20,264 nucleotides of DNA, taken from contig JAMYWO010000086.1 in the NCBI GenBank assembly GCA_024220525.1, forward strand, positions 87,513 through 107,776. The letters run 5' to 3'. Every line of letters starts with the position of its first letter. The first letter of the stretch is position 1. The position numbers and the translations under genes are program-made. This DNA is from Cochliopodium minus. Lineage: Eukaryota; Discosea; Himatismenida; Cochliopodiidae. The notes under the pieces are model-generated. The model was not told where the DNA came from and made no database searches. It worked only from the letters and a program-made list of their open reading frames with translations. Shown here in pieces: positions 1 to 9,400 of the stretch.

Positions 1-75
1 GTAGTGAAGCGGTCAAACACGTGTGACTCAAGTTCTCATCCCCTGGGTTCGTGGGTTCAAATCCCACCGGTTGCA
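1..75 (+). tRNA. tRNA-Leu(CAA), 5' end cut by window edge
   Basis: The cloverleaf can be folded by eye from tRNA position 7 onward. The D stem is GTG (4-6) with CAC (18-20), and the D loop contains GG. The anticodon stem is 22-26 with 34-38 and has one T-T mismatch. The anticodon loop is CTCAAGT with anticodon CAA at 29-31. A 12-nt variable region can form a CCC/GGG stem, as expected of a class II Leu tRNA. The T stem is GTGGG (51-55) with CCCAC (63-67) around TTCAAAT, which also forms the Pol III B box. The 3' acceptor strand is CGGTTGC (68-74) with discriminator A75. About six 5' bases lie outside the window. Unlike many eukaryotic Leu(CAA) genes, no intron follows the anticodon. The missing 5' strand should read GCAACC. 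Confidence 0.9.
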
Positions 76-77
76 AA

Positions 78-88
78 TTTTTTTTTTT
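78..88 (+). terminator. Pol III T-run terminator of tRNA-Leu
   Basis: Eleven T residues begin three bases after the discriminator base. This is the position and form expected for RNA polymerase III termination. Confidence 0.75.
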
Positions 89-188
89 ATTGTTTGTAAT
101 AAAACATTGAAAAGATTAGTGGAATTGTTATGATAAAGATAAAATATAAGATGGGAAATAAATTTACAATTTCCTTTAATAAATTTCT

Positions 189-395
189 TTAAATTATTTG
201 TTCTAATATTTGGGTTATTTTATTGTAATTGCTTTCTTCATTTGAAAGATTCTTGAGACTATCATAAAGAGAAATCAATTCACATACTTTATTCTCCAAT
301 TCATTTTTATTATTGTCCTCATCGTTTGAATCATTCAATCTGATATCGTTTGATCTTGATAATACCTCTATTTCCTTTAAAATATTCTCATTCAT
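189..395 (-). CDS. Small acidic coiled-coil protein, unknown
   Basis: This is a complete 68-residue frame from ATG to TAA without an intron. The product is mostly charged and polar. It has an Asn/Asp-rich linker (about residues 20-31) between two helical stretches, and the second (residues 33-66) has heptad-like Leu/Ile spacing. It has no signal peptide, membrane segment or recognisable motif. Size and composition recall small subunits of coiled-coil complexes, but I do not recognise a family. It is transcribed away from the gene that begins at 637, leaving about 240 bp of AT-rich DNA that could serve both as promoter. That it is a real gene is inferred from composition and the clean start and stop. 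It might be a terminal exon, although no upstream exon is visible. Confidence 0.5.
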   Translation of the reverse strand: MNENILKEIEVLSRSNDIRLNDSNDEDNNKNELENKVCELISLYDSLKNLSNEESNYNKITQILEQII

Positions 396-636
396 TTTTT
401 ATATATTTTTATTTAGTTGAAAATAATTAATTTGACAAAAATAATTTTCACTTAAAAAATTTATTGATTTCTAATTTGGAAGATATAAAACAATTGAATT
501 GGAATTGATCAAATGTTCAAAAAAAATATTGAATCCTTTTTTGAAATCAAAAATCGAAACTCAATATTATTAATTGATATTTTGAATAAAAAAATTAAAA
601 ATAAAATTAAAAATTTCTTATTTGGACGATTTGTAA

Positions 637-3600
637 ATGAATGATAAAGAACAGAATCAAAAATTCTTCAAAAAGAACGTAAATCGAAAACTTCATCAAC
701 TTATTTCATTCAAAAACTTATCCATTTTTTATTATAGATCGTATATTTCCTTTTTTATTTTTTAAATATGCTTTAAGATTATTAATTGCTCAATCAAAAA
801 TCACCTTAGAAAGTAAACCCTCTTTAAAAATTTTTATTTATTTTCCTCAAAAATCTTTCATTTCCTCATAGGGGGTAAAAAAATTCATCCACAATTCAAA
901 AAATCAAAAATATAACTAACATCAATACATGATATAGATCGTAAGAACATCCATCAATCATTATCCTTTTTTTTTTAACAATGAAATGTAACATTCCAAT
1001 CTAGTGGGTATGTTTCTTTGAATAATTTCAATAAACAAGTAATAATTCAAATTTAGGGGGTAAAATTCAAACAGATAAAAGCAAAATTTAAAAATATCAA
1101 ACTAAAATTAAAAAAAAAATAATGATTAGGATGTAAGATAATCAATTTCATATTATCAATCTAATACTAACAAAATTGATTTCAAAAATGATAGTCCGTA
1201 AGAATAATTTTTAATTAATCTCAAATTAAAAATTATTTTTCATAAAAACAAATTAATTAAAATTTAAAAAAAAAAGATTGATTTGAGCGGAAAATTGAAG
1301 GAATACAACAAAGAAACAATATTTCAAGAACTTTTCGAGTTTTTGGAAATATACAAAAAAACAACAAAGACCTCAATAAGATACCTCAACTTGAACAACA
1401 ACAACATAACATCAGAAGAGGCCATGTTGATATTAGACGTGATGAAGTACGAAAACATCTCGGTGTATCAAATAAAATTGGAGGAGGGGAATGATGTTGA
1501 GAAAGCAATCGTTCAAGAGATAGAGAAGTATGCTCAAGAAAACCATGAATCGGAGAAAAAAGCAATGGAGAGAATAGAAAAAAACGAATTGACAAGAATA
1601 GTAAAAAAAAATCTTAATTCAACAATTTTAAAAATAAATAAAAAAAAATTTAAGATTCAGAAATAAATGAAATTCTTTTAAAAAAAAATTCAAAAAAGAA
1701 CACACAATAAGAAAAAATTTTAATCCCATAATTTTTTATAATATTTTTCAATTTAGATAACGTTGAAAAATGAACTAAAAGAAAAGAAGCAAAAAATAAT
1801 AAAGTTGGAAGAGGAGAAAGAGAAGCAAACAAAAAGAGCAAACGAAATGGAAGAGGCAAGCAGCACCTACCTCAAAGATTCCAACCTCCAAAAGATCCTG
1901 AAGAAAGCGCAAGAAAATAAAATATCTATACTGGAACAAGAAATATCGGAGCTTAAAGTCAGAGTGGATTTTCTCGAAGAGGAAAAGAAAGAGGGCGAAA
2001 AAGAAAAAGAAGAGAGGATGAAGGAAATCAAAATTTTGAAAGAAGAAAAAATCAAGTTTGAAGAAGAAAAACAGGTTTTTGAAGAGGAGAAAGTGTTTTG
2101 GGGGTTGGAGAAGGAAAATTTGGAGAAGGAGGTTCTGTTTTTTAAGGGAGGGAGGAGAGTTTCTGTTGATGTCGATCCTTATAAGGAGAAAGGGGAGGGG
2201 GAGAAGGAGCTGTTTCTTTTGAGAAATGAGAAGAGGGGATTTGAAGAAGAGAGGAAGAAGTGGAGTGTCGAAAAGGAGAATATGATGAAAGAAATCAAAG
2301 AGTTGAAGGAGAAAATCAAAGTCGGGGTTGGTGGTGATAAATCAACGGAAAACACCAATTTGATCAGAAAAAGCATCAGTAATGAGGACACCAATAAACA
2401 AAACGCTCAAAAAGAAGAGTTCACAAAGCTTCAAATCAAGTACAACAATGTCTTGAAAGAGAACAACGCTCTCAAGTTGAAAGAGAAGAACTTGCTTGAA
2501 CACAAAAAGAACGAGGATCTTGAATTGGAAGAAAAAATCAAGAAGGTAGGCATTTCTATGAGGAAACTCAAAGAGGAGGTGGAATTCAAGGACAGAGAGA
2601 ACGAACAGCTTAAAAAAAACAACGATAATCTCCAAATCTTGCTAAAGAAGATCAATGAAGAAAAAATCTTGTTGCAGAAAGAGAAACACGAGTTTAATCT
2701 CCTCAAAATAAAGTTGGTTGATAGAATCAAGTTTTCTGAAGAGAAAATCGTTTCTTTGCAAAAGGGAAGGGAAATCAATACTTCGACTGGCAGCGATGAA
2801 GGTGGCTTTGAAGCGAAATATCTCTTTGTGGCGAATCAGTACAGGGAGCTTTCCGAGAAGTGCTCCATCCTCGAAAAAATCGAGGAAGAAGCTAAAAACA
2901 AGATCATCAGGATGAAAGATGAGTTAAACAAACTTCTCCTTAGAAACAATTCTTTAACGAGAGACCTCGAAGAGCTTAGAAAGAATGTTTCTTTTTGCGA
3001 ACAAGGAGGAAACTCGGAGGAGCTCCAGATTTCTCTCAGAAAATCTACCGAGGAGAACAGGCAGTTGAAGGATCGCTATGACACCTTGGAGAAGGAGAAG
3101 GCAGAGATGTTGGAGAGGTCCATAAAGTTGGAAACCGAAATGAAAGAAAATTTGAAAAAAATAAAGTCGATGCTTCATGAGAAGATGGAAGAAAATAATC
3201 AAATTAAAGTTGAAAAAGAAGATGTTTTCCTCCATAAAAACTATTTCACCCTTTCTGAAACTTTGAGGCTGGCTCACAAGTGCTCCCATTGCGAGAAAAT
3301 TTTGGAGGAACCTCAAATCTGTGCCAACAGTTGCTGCAAAAAATACTGCAAAAACTGTTCGAAAGAAAACAATACGTGTCCTAGCAACACTTGTCGTAGT
3401 GAAACTCTTTTTCCTGACGAGCTCACTAACAATCTTCTTGGCAAAATCAAAATCGTTTGTTCTTTGTGTGATGAAGAAATGGAAAGATCTCTTTTTGAAT
3501 CTCATTTCTCAGAGCACATCTTTGAATGTGATGCTTCGAATTTGGGTTGTACTTTTAAAGGTGATAAATCATCACTTTCCGAACACTTTTTTTCTTGTAC

Positions 3601-3685
3601 TTACTTGCAAAAGTCAAAGTTGGAGAAACAGAGTAAACTGATTTCTTCTCTCTTCGAAGGTTTGCAACTCTTGATTCAATTTTAA
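637..3685 (+). CDS. Coiled-coil protein with C-terminal RING and zf-TRAF domains
   Basis: The proposed exons are 637-678, eight 3-nt exons (separate entry), 1277-1600 and 1757-3685, giving 772 residues. All joins are phase 0 and every intron is GT-AG. The N-terminus is MNDKEQNQKFFKKN. One leucine-rich-repeat-like unit (YLNLNNNNITSEEA, about residues 58-71) follows. A long, Glu/Lys-rich coiled coil fills about residues 90-610. The C-terminus carries a RING-type Cys cluster from about residue 639 (CSHC, then CCKKYCKNC, then CPSNTC) and a TRAF-type zinc finger from about 698 (CSLC, H, C, C, H, C spacing). Known TRAFs have the RING at the N-terminus followed by a MATH domain; here the order is reversed and there is no MATH. 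The likely role, by family, is a ubiquitin ligase or scaffold that oligomerises through the coil. The large 3' exons are secure. The 5' exons are inferred from splice signals and phase. Confidence 0.8.
679..1276 (+). other. Run of eight candidate 3-nt microexons separated by short introns
   Basis: Eight times in this interval an acceptor (TAG) is followed by exactly three bases and then a donor (GTA). The triplets are ATC 738-740, AAA 810-812, GGG 872-874, ATC 938-940, TGG 1005-1007, GGG 1057-1059, GAT 1130-1132 and TCC 1195-1197. The intervening introns are 59, 69, 59, 63, 64, 49, 70, 62 and 79 nt, the size of the shorter introns elsewhere here. ACTAAC branch-point-like sequences precede the ATC at 938 and the TCC at 1195. 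The 14-codon exon ending at 678 and the exon starting at 1277 are both phase 0, so the triplets insert I-K-G-I-W-G-D-S without a stop. All triplets could be skipped singly or together without changing frame. Confidence 0.6.
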
Positions 3686-3756
3686 TTCAATTTTTCAATG
3701 AGGAATTAAAGTTTTTGTTTATACATTTTTAATAATGTCTTCTTATTTAATTTTTT

Positions 3757-4236
3757 TTAATTCAAAAACATATTCATCTTTGTATCACAACGAATGTAAG
3801 GCGAACCAGTCAAAGGAATATGTTTAAATCCAAGTTTTTCATACAATTTTATAGCAGGAATAAGCTTTGAATTTGTTTCAAGGAAGATTTCTTTTGCTTT
3901 TTCTTTTTTTGCCACATTGATCAATTCTTGACCCATCAAAAAACCAATCTTTTTTCCTTGAGCTTTGGGAGTTACCGCCATTTTTGCTAATTCAAATATT
4001 AAAGGTTCATCGGAAGTTTTCACTAATGCACAAGTTCCTACCACTTCATTATTTAAAATTGCAAGTACAATGAAACCTCCTTTTTTGATGATATAATCTT
4101 CTGGATTATCAAGCATTTTGTAATCGCTTTCTTCCATTTTGAATAATTTACTGATCCACTCTACATTCAAATCCCTGAAATTTTGTTGATATTTTGATTC
4201 ATATTCGACAATACTAACCTCATTATTATCCATCAT
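3757..4236 (-). CDS. GNAT-family N-acetyltransferase, bacterial type
   Basis: This is an intronless 159-residue frame, a normal length for a single-domain GNAT. It would transfer an acetyl group from acetyl-CoA to an amine; the substrate cannot be read from sequence. Motif A is visible at about residues 86-104 (LAKMAVTPKAQGKKIGFLMG): a beta strand, then the QGKKIG form of the Q/R-x-x-G-x-G/A pyrophosphate loop, then the following helix. Motif B is LYEKLGFKHI near residue 131. The start has two adjacent ATG codons. The compact domain with no targeting extension and no intron resembles bacterial GNATs more than intron-rich neighbours, which suggests gain by transfer (inference). Its start lies 26 bp downstream of repeat copy A, which probably provides its promoter and a short upstream ORF. 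It is convergent with the RING gene, whose stop is about 70 bp away. Confidence 0.88.
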   Translation of the reverse strand: MMDNNEVSIVEYESKYQQNFRDLNVEWISKLFKMEESDYKMLDNPEDYIIKKGGFIVLAILNNEVVGTCALVKTSDEPLIFELAKMAVTPKAQGKKIGFLMGQELINVAKKEKAKEIFLETNSKLIPAIKLYEKLGFKHIPLTGSPYIRCDTKMNMFLN

Positions 4237-4261
4237 TTGATCTTTTTTTAATTTTCTAAAA

Positions 4262-4463
4262 CACTCATATAATCATCCCTCCTTCATATGATTTTATTTT
4301 TTTGAAAAGTAAAAAGAAAATTCTATTTTGTAAAATCAACGATGAATATATTGTGAACGTGATTAAAATAAAAAAATCTAATGTTTGTATATAAAATAAC
4401 ACTTTTTGTTGGATTGAAATAATGAACAAAATTGATTGATAATTAATTGAAGGAATCAATTGA
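4262..4463 (-). repeat. Dispersed promoter-like repeat, copy A (upstream of GNAT)
   Basis: This 202-bp block aligns without gaps to copy C (20063-20264), with four mismatches (about 98% identity). Its proximal 110-140 bp also matches copy B in inverted orientation. The gene-proximal edge is sharp: CACTCATATAATCATCCCTC on the plus strand, read as ..GAGGGATGATTATATGAGTG towards the GNAT gene. An ATG at this edge opens a six-codon upstream ORF that stops before the GNAT start. The distal end stops 18 bp short of the Ubl/zinc-finger gene's stop codon. Frames translated through the block look non-coding. Confidence 0.85.
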
Positions 4464-4481
4464 AAACAAAGATATAAATTT

Positions 4482-6217
4482 TTATTTTGGGAAATGTTCA
4501 TTAAGGAGTTCTTTGTTTGAGTCAAAAGTCTTTTTAACCTTTTTTCTCAAAGAAATCAAATCATTATCCTGATCAGGAACAAATTTAAAGTTATTTTCCT
4601 TTGCAAATTTGAGAAAGTTTTTCAATCTCTTTTTGGTATTCATCCTTTCGATGATTTCAGGAGATTTAAACCAAGGAACGTCAGGTTTATCCTTCCAAAA
4701 CAATACTTTTTTTGCCAAGAGAGCTTTGTGGAGAAAAAGATTTTGATTCTTGGTTTGTTCCAGTATATTTGTCATCTTTTCAAAAAATGTTGTTTGAGAA
4801 GTATCGGGAGTAAAATTGATAAGAGAATAGTTAATATCATTGGTTTTGAGCAATGGAGCTTTAACTCTTAGTCCTTTATTTTCAACATAGTTGAGAATAG
4901 TTGGATCGATATCTGCAAGGTGCCACAAAAAGAACAAGAAATAGTCCTTATATTCTCCTTTCTCATTGAAAATGAATTTAGATGGAATCAACAATTCATC
5001 TCCAATGTCTTCAAAGAAAGGGATAGCTCTTTCTTTCCCTTTTCATCTTCATTCATCTTTCTTTTTAAGTGAGTATTCTCGCTTTTCACTTTTTTCTTGT
5101 TGGCTTTGTATTGCTGACAAGTCTTCCAATAAAGCTTAGCTTGGTCTTCAGACAGTCCATGTTCTCGGATTTGAAGGTGTTGGATAAGCATTGTATCGCT
5201 CCTTTTGGCATCGAAAAACTTGTAACAAATGGGGCAGAATTGATGAGTTTCTCCTTTCTTCCCATGTTTTTCATTGTGAGAATCTCTGATCGATACATAA
5301 GATTCTGGGCTAAGCATTGTTATCTCCACTCCTTCTCCGTATTTGTTGTTAACAGACATTTTGTGTGTCTTCTCCTTTCTTTGGAGTGTTTGATCACATT
5401 CATGGCACTTTTATTGTTTAAAATACAAGTAATTATAAACTTTCACATATCTATTCTTATAAAAAATTACCTCAAAGCCACCCAGCATGGAAAAGTGCAA
5501 ATGAAAGTGTTTATCTAGCTCTCCTTCTTTTCCAGAATAAACTTTTTCATTGTCGAGATATAGGTGATCTTCATGAGAGATTTTCTGCTGCTCAACAGGG
5601 ATTCCTTCCTTGTCCTTGATGAGTTCTTTCAGTGTTAAAATTGTATCGTCATCATGGAGATCAAGAGCCAAAAATTTTCCACTAGGAAGTAGTACCATTG
5701 CTTGGATCTCTTTTCTCAAATGAGAATCAACATGATCATGATCATGATCAGAATGAATTTCTTTTCCAAATAATTTTTCTCCAAAATGAAGAAAAAGATG
5801 TTGGGAGATTAATGATACTTCTTTTTTGGAAAATTGTTCCTTAAAAAATCCATAATTGAGCATCATGAGATATACACAATGAAATATAATTATATACTTT
5901 GCATAAATCATCTGCTTTATCAATCTATTTTGTATTTGTACAATTCTAAGACTTGATTTAACTATTCATATTGTAATTATAAAAGGAATTATATTTGATA
6001 TTGAATATTTTGTTTATTATTTGATATGAGATATTTTTTTTGTTTTACCTCTGGATCCTCTGATCTTGTTTGCCTTATATCCACAAAATAAAGAATATGA
6101 TTTTTTGATTCTTCCATTTTCATGCATATAATCAACATTTTTTTTATATTCTTCATCAAATGAATCAATTGCATCTAAGATTTGTTGGAGAGATGATTTT
6201 TTGTCAAAATAAAACAT
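4482..6217 (-). CDS. Ubiquitin-like domain plus zinc-finger protein
   Basis: Exons in gene order are 6217-6049, a 14-nt exon 5911-5898, 5839-5471, and from 5407 to the stop at 4482. The N-terminal 56 residues are not recognised. A HSDHDHDH run occurs at about residues 90-97. A ubiquitin-like fold follows at about residues 107-182, with KDKEGIP matching the ubiquitin loop, and it ends in LGG. After two more residues an intron intervenes. The next exon opens with a CHEC zinc knuckle and then a C2H2-like finger (FCPIC..HLQIREH). A Lys-rich linker leads to a helical C-terminus of about 170 residues. The reading frame changes between about 5045 and 4995: either one indel near 5030-5040 or an intron with a weak GTCAGC donor would join the parts. 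The role may be ubiquitin- or SUMO-like signalling, but the architecture is not one I know. Confidence 0.7.
5898..5911 (-). other. 14-nt internal exon of the Ubl/zinc-finger gene
   Basis: The exon 6217-6049 ends in phase 1 at a GTAAAA donor. The only acceptor reading onward (after AGCAG at 5912) gives D-D-L-C-K and then a GTATAT donor. A 58-nt intron ending in TTTTTTAAG returns the frame to the Ubl exon at 5839. Without this tiny exon the two large exons do not join in frame. Confidence 0.65.
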
Positions 6218-6239
6218 ATTTGGTAAAAAAGATTATTTT

Positions 6240-6372
6240 TCTCAATATTTTTTTATTTTGACAAAGTTCATCACAATAGATTCATCGTTGATTTTGATTT
6301 TAAAAAATAGAATTTTCTTTTTACTTTTCAAAAAAATAAAATCGTTTGGAAGGAGGGATGATTATATGAGTG
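6240..6372 (+). repeat. Dispersed promoter-like repeat, copy B (upstream of RhoGEF-dynamin)
   Basis: This is an inverted, more diverged copy of the block at 4262-4463. The strongest stretch is the gene-proximal half, from the CATCGTTGATTTT region through the ACTTTTCAAAAAAATAAAAT box to GGAGGGATGATTATATGAGTG. It differs by small indels in the middle and fades out near 6240, where the N-terminal exon of the minus-strand Ubl gene begins. It therefore sits between two divergent genes and could drive both. The edge ATG opens a three-codon ORF (ATG AGT GTT TAA) about 90 bp upstream of the RhoGEF start. Confidence 0.78.
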
Positions 6373-6459
6373 TTTAAAAAAAAAAAATTTGAAGTGTATT
6401 CAACACTTATTTTTGAAATTATCTTTTTTTTGAAATCACAAACAAAAGAAAAAATATAG

Positions 6460-9400
6460 ATGGAAGAGAATAATGATAAAAACAGAAATAATGTTATATT
6501 AGAATTATATCAAACAGAATTAAGTTATGTGGAAGATTTACAATTGTTATTGGAGGTAAATAAAGGAAAATTGAAATTAAAATTATCAATAATGTAAATA
6601 TTATAAATTTTTTTGGTAGTTATACGTTCAACCAATAAGATCTAATACTAAAGGATGGATTAAAAACGATATAAATCAATTATTTTCAAATCTTACTGTT
6701 ATAGCAGGTGTGAATAAAGTTTTAAAGGAAGATTTGAAGAAGGAGAATCTGTTGCCACCAGAGAAACAGAATATAGGAGCGATATTTTTGAAATTGGCAG
6801 ATTATCTCAAAATGTATACCCAATATTGTGGTGAACAAACAGTGGTAGTAAAATCAATCACAGATCAAAGAAGAGATAAATCTTTCAATGAATTTCTAGA
6901 AGTAAATATTTTTCAACATAAACCTCAAAATATTAATTTTATAAAAGAGATATAACGATTAAATATATTTAAACATAAAATTTTTGATAGGATGTAAAAT
7001 TCAACAATCCCAAATCAAAAGGATTGGATATAAATCAATTTCTCATAAAACCAGTACAAAGAATATGCAAATATCCATTGCTATTGGAACAATTATTGAA
7101 ATACACATCAAAATCACATCCAGATTACGATAATCTCCATCAAGCAATACAAAAAATGGGGACAGTGGTTAATGATATAAACAAAGGAAGAAGGCAATTA
7201 GAAACATATCACAAAGCATCCTTCTTGCAAGTGGAGATAGAAAGAGTGATCAATGCGAAATTTCAATTGATGAAGATAGGGAGATTTTACATCCGAGAAG
7301 GTGATTTCCAAAAGATATCTGGACCCAAACTTCTACAACAAAGATTGTATCTCTTCAACGATCTCTTGATCTACGGAAAGATCCTCAATCCAAACAAGAA
7401 GAATGAAAGATTCAAGTACAAAGGACATGTATATCTCTCGAGGATGGTCATAGAAAATCTGGCAGAAAATGAAGTTACTCCCAAATATAATAACGAAAAT
7501 GCTTTCAAGTTTGCGAGGTTGGATGGGAAGGAAATGAAAAAATACATCTTGGTAGCAAAGAGCAAAGAAGAGAAATATCTATGGAAGAATGAATTTGAAG
7601 AACTCATCGAAGAGTCAAAGAAAAGGACAGATCAGAGAATGTCTTTGGTAATTAGCATGTACACTGAATCTTCTGACACTTCTATCAAAGAATCTACCGA
7701 GGATTATGTTGAGAAGTTGACATCCAAAGAGGACAAGTTGATTCACTACGAAAAAAACTCGAAGAAAGAAGAAAGAAAGGAAAGAAAAGCTGCCTTGAAA
7801 GAACTTGATCTTCTTTCTTTTTACGAGTCAGAAGACGACAGCTCTGTCATTTCATCTGTTAAGATTGAAGAAAAAATCAAAAACGATTTTGAGACTTACC
7901 CTTCTCTATCCAAAGTACCAACTAAATACTCCTCTTTCTATTCTACTCTCATAAGTTCTGCAAGAAAATTCGAAAAGAACGAGACTGTGGAGCTTCTCCT
8001 TCTCGGAGAAAAATCTAGTGGGAAATCTTCTCTCTTTGAAGCAATTACAGGTGTACCTCTTTTGCCTAACGAAGAAACAAAAGCAGTCATTTATTTCAAG
8101 ATGTTGAATAATCCCGAGCAAGAAAAGCCAAGGATAGTCATCAAATCTAAGATTGGAAATTTCGTTTTCCGTTCCTTGGATGAGTTCAAAAACAGAATCA
8201 GAGAGAAAATGTTGAAGCCCAAAAAAAATCCCATTTACATCACTTACGAGTCCAAAGAGTGCTGGAATGTTACTGTCATAGACACTCCTGCTTTTGATAT
8301 CAACAAAGAAGAATCTGTTTCTCAGATCCTAAAACTCACAAGACATCCACACAGAAAGATCCTTTGTGTCATTCCTACAAAACCTCCAAGTTGCGAATTG
8401 ACTTTGTTCGATTTCATCAAGCAAAACTTGGATCCTAATTTGAGCAGAACCATTTTCTTGAGAACTAAATTCCAACTTTATGTCCACTTCCTTTCAGAGC
8501 AACACAAGTTGGACACTTTCTACAAACAAACTGTCGGAATTTCAAATTCTTTTTTCCTTTCTTGTTTTTCCAAGTTTACAAGGGAAGATGTAAAGGATCA
8601 ATCACAACTGGATCAACTTTTGTTGAAGAACGACAGTCTTCTGTATTCTACTGTCAACAAATTGGGATTCGATCATTCTTCAATGAACCGCATCGGTGTC
8701 TCAAAGTTTAGAAAGTATCTCGTTGGGCTTTTGTTCGATCACGAAATGGGGAAGATCATATCTAATGTACCTTCTTTGATCTCCAAGAAGATAACCTTCA
8801 TTAACAACGAAATCGATAGTTTATCCAACATGGAAAAAGTCGATCTCAAAACACAACACTTCAAACACTCTTTGTCCAATTACTCTTCGAGATTCTACAA
8901 AGCTATCGATGTTCTGTTGAACGGAAACATTTCTTATTCCTCCCCAAAGACAGGATACACTTTGGAAGAAGAAAAGTCGCACAGTCCTCTCGGCCATTGG
9001 TTGCCACCTTTCATCATCGAAACAGGCGAAGAAGATGTCTTGTTTGAGAAATGCAGAATGGGTCCTGGTGGAGCTCACTTGCAAAGAGTGATCTCGGAGT
9101 TCAAATCAGTTTCCAATTCTATTAAGCTTGAATTCAGTGAGGAATCTTTGATCCCTCACGTGGATAAATTCCGCCAATCTGAAATTTCGCATCAAATCGC
9201 CCAAAATTCAATCAGATCCCAATTTGAATCCATCATCTGCAATTTCCTCCAAAGATTGAATCTTTCTTGCTCTCAAATTTCCGACACCGCTTTTTCTATT
9301 GCGGAGAGTGAGGTGGAAAGCTCCAAGTATCAATCTTTTGGTTCCTATTACTCGCTGGAGAGGTACTCTCACACGAGCCTCTTCTTGAAGCAACAGTTTA

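Noticed and set aside
21-40. Intron in the tRNA-Leu(CAA) anticodon loop
   Set aside because: The loop is a normal seven bases followed at once by the 3' anticodon stem.
1386-3505. Minus-strand Ser/Phe/Leu-rich frames opposite the coiled-coil exons
   Set aside because: They are shadows of Glu/Lys-rich codons on the plus strand. None has a domain or splice context.
4265-4525. Frames through the repeat copies (also 20066-20260) as conserved small proteins
   Set aside because: The two frames match only because the DNA is a repeat. Copy B lacks the frame, and the end of one overlaps the 3' end of the Ubl gene.
5843-5848. Apparent frameshift at an A6 run in the Ubl gene
   Set aside because: A 58-nt GT-AG intron (5897-5840) after a 14-nt exon restores the frame without any indel.
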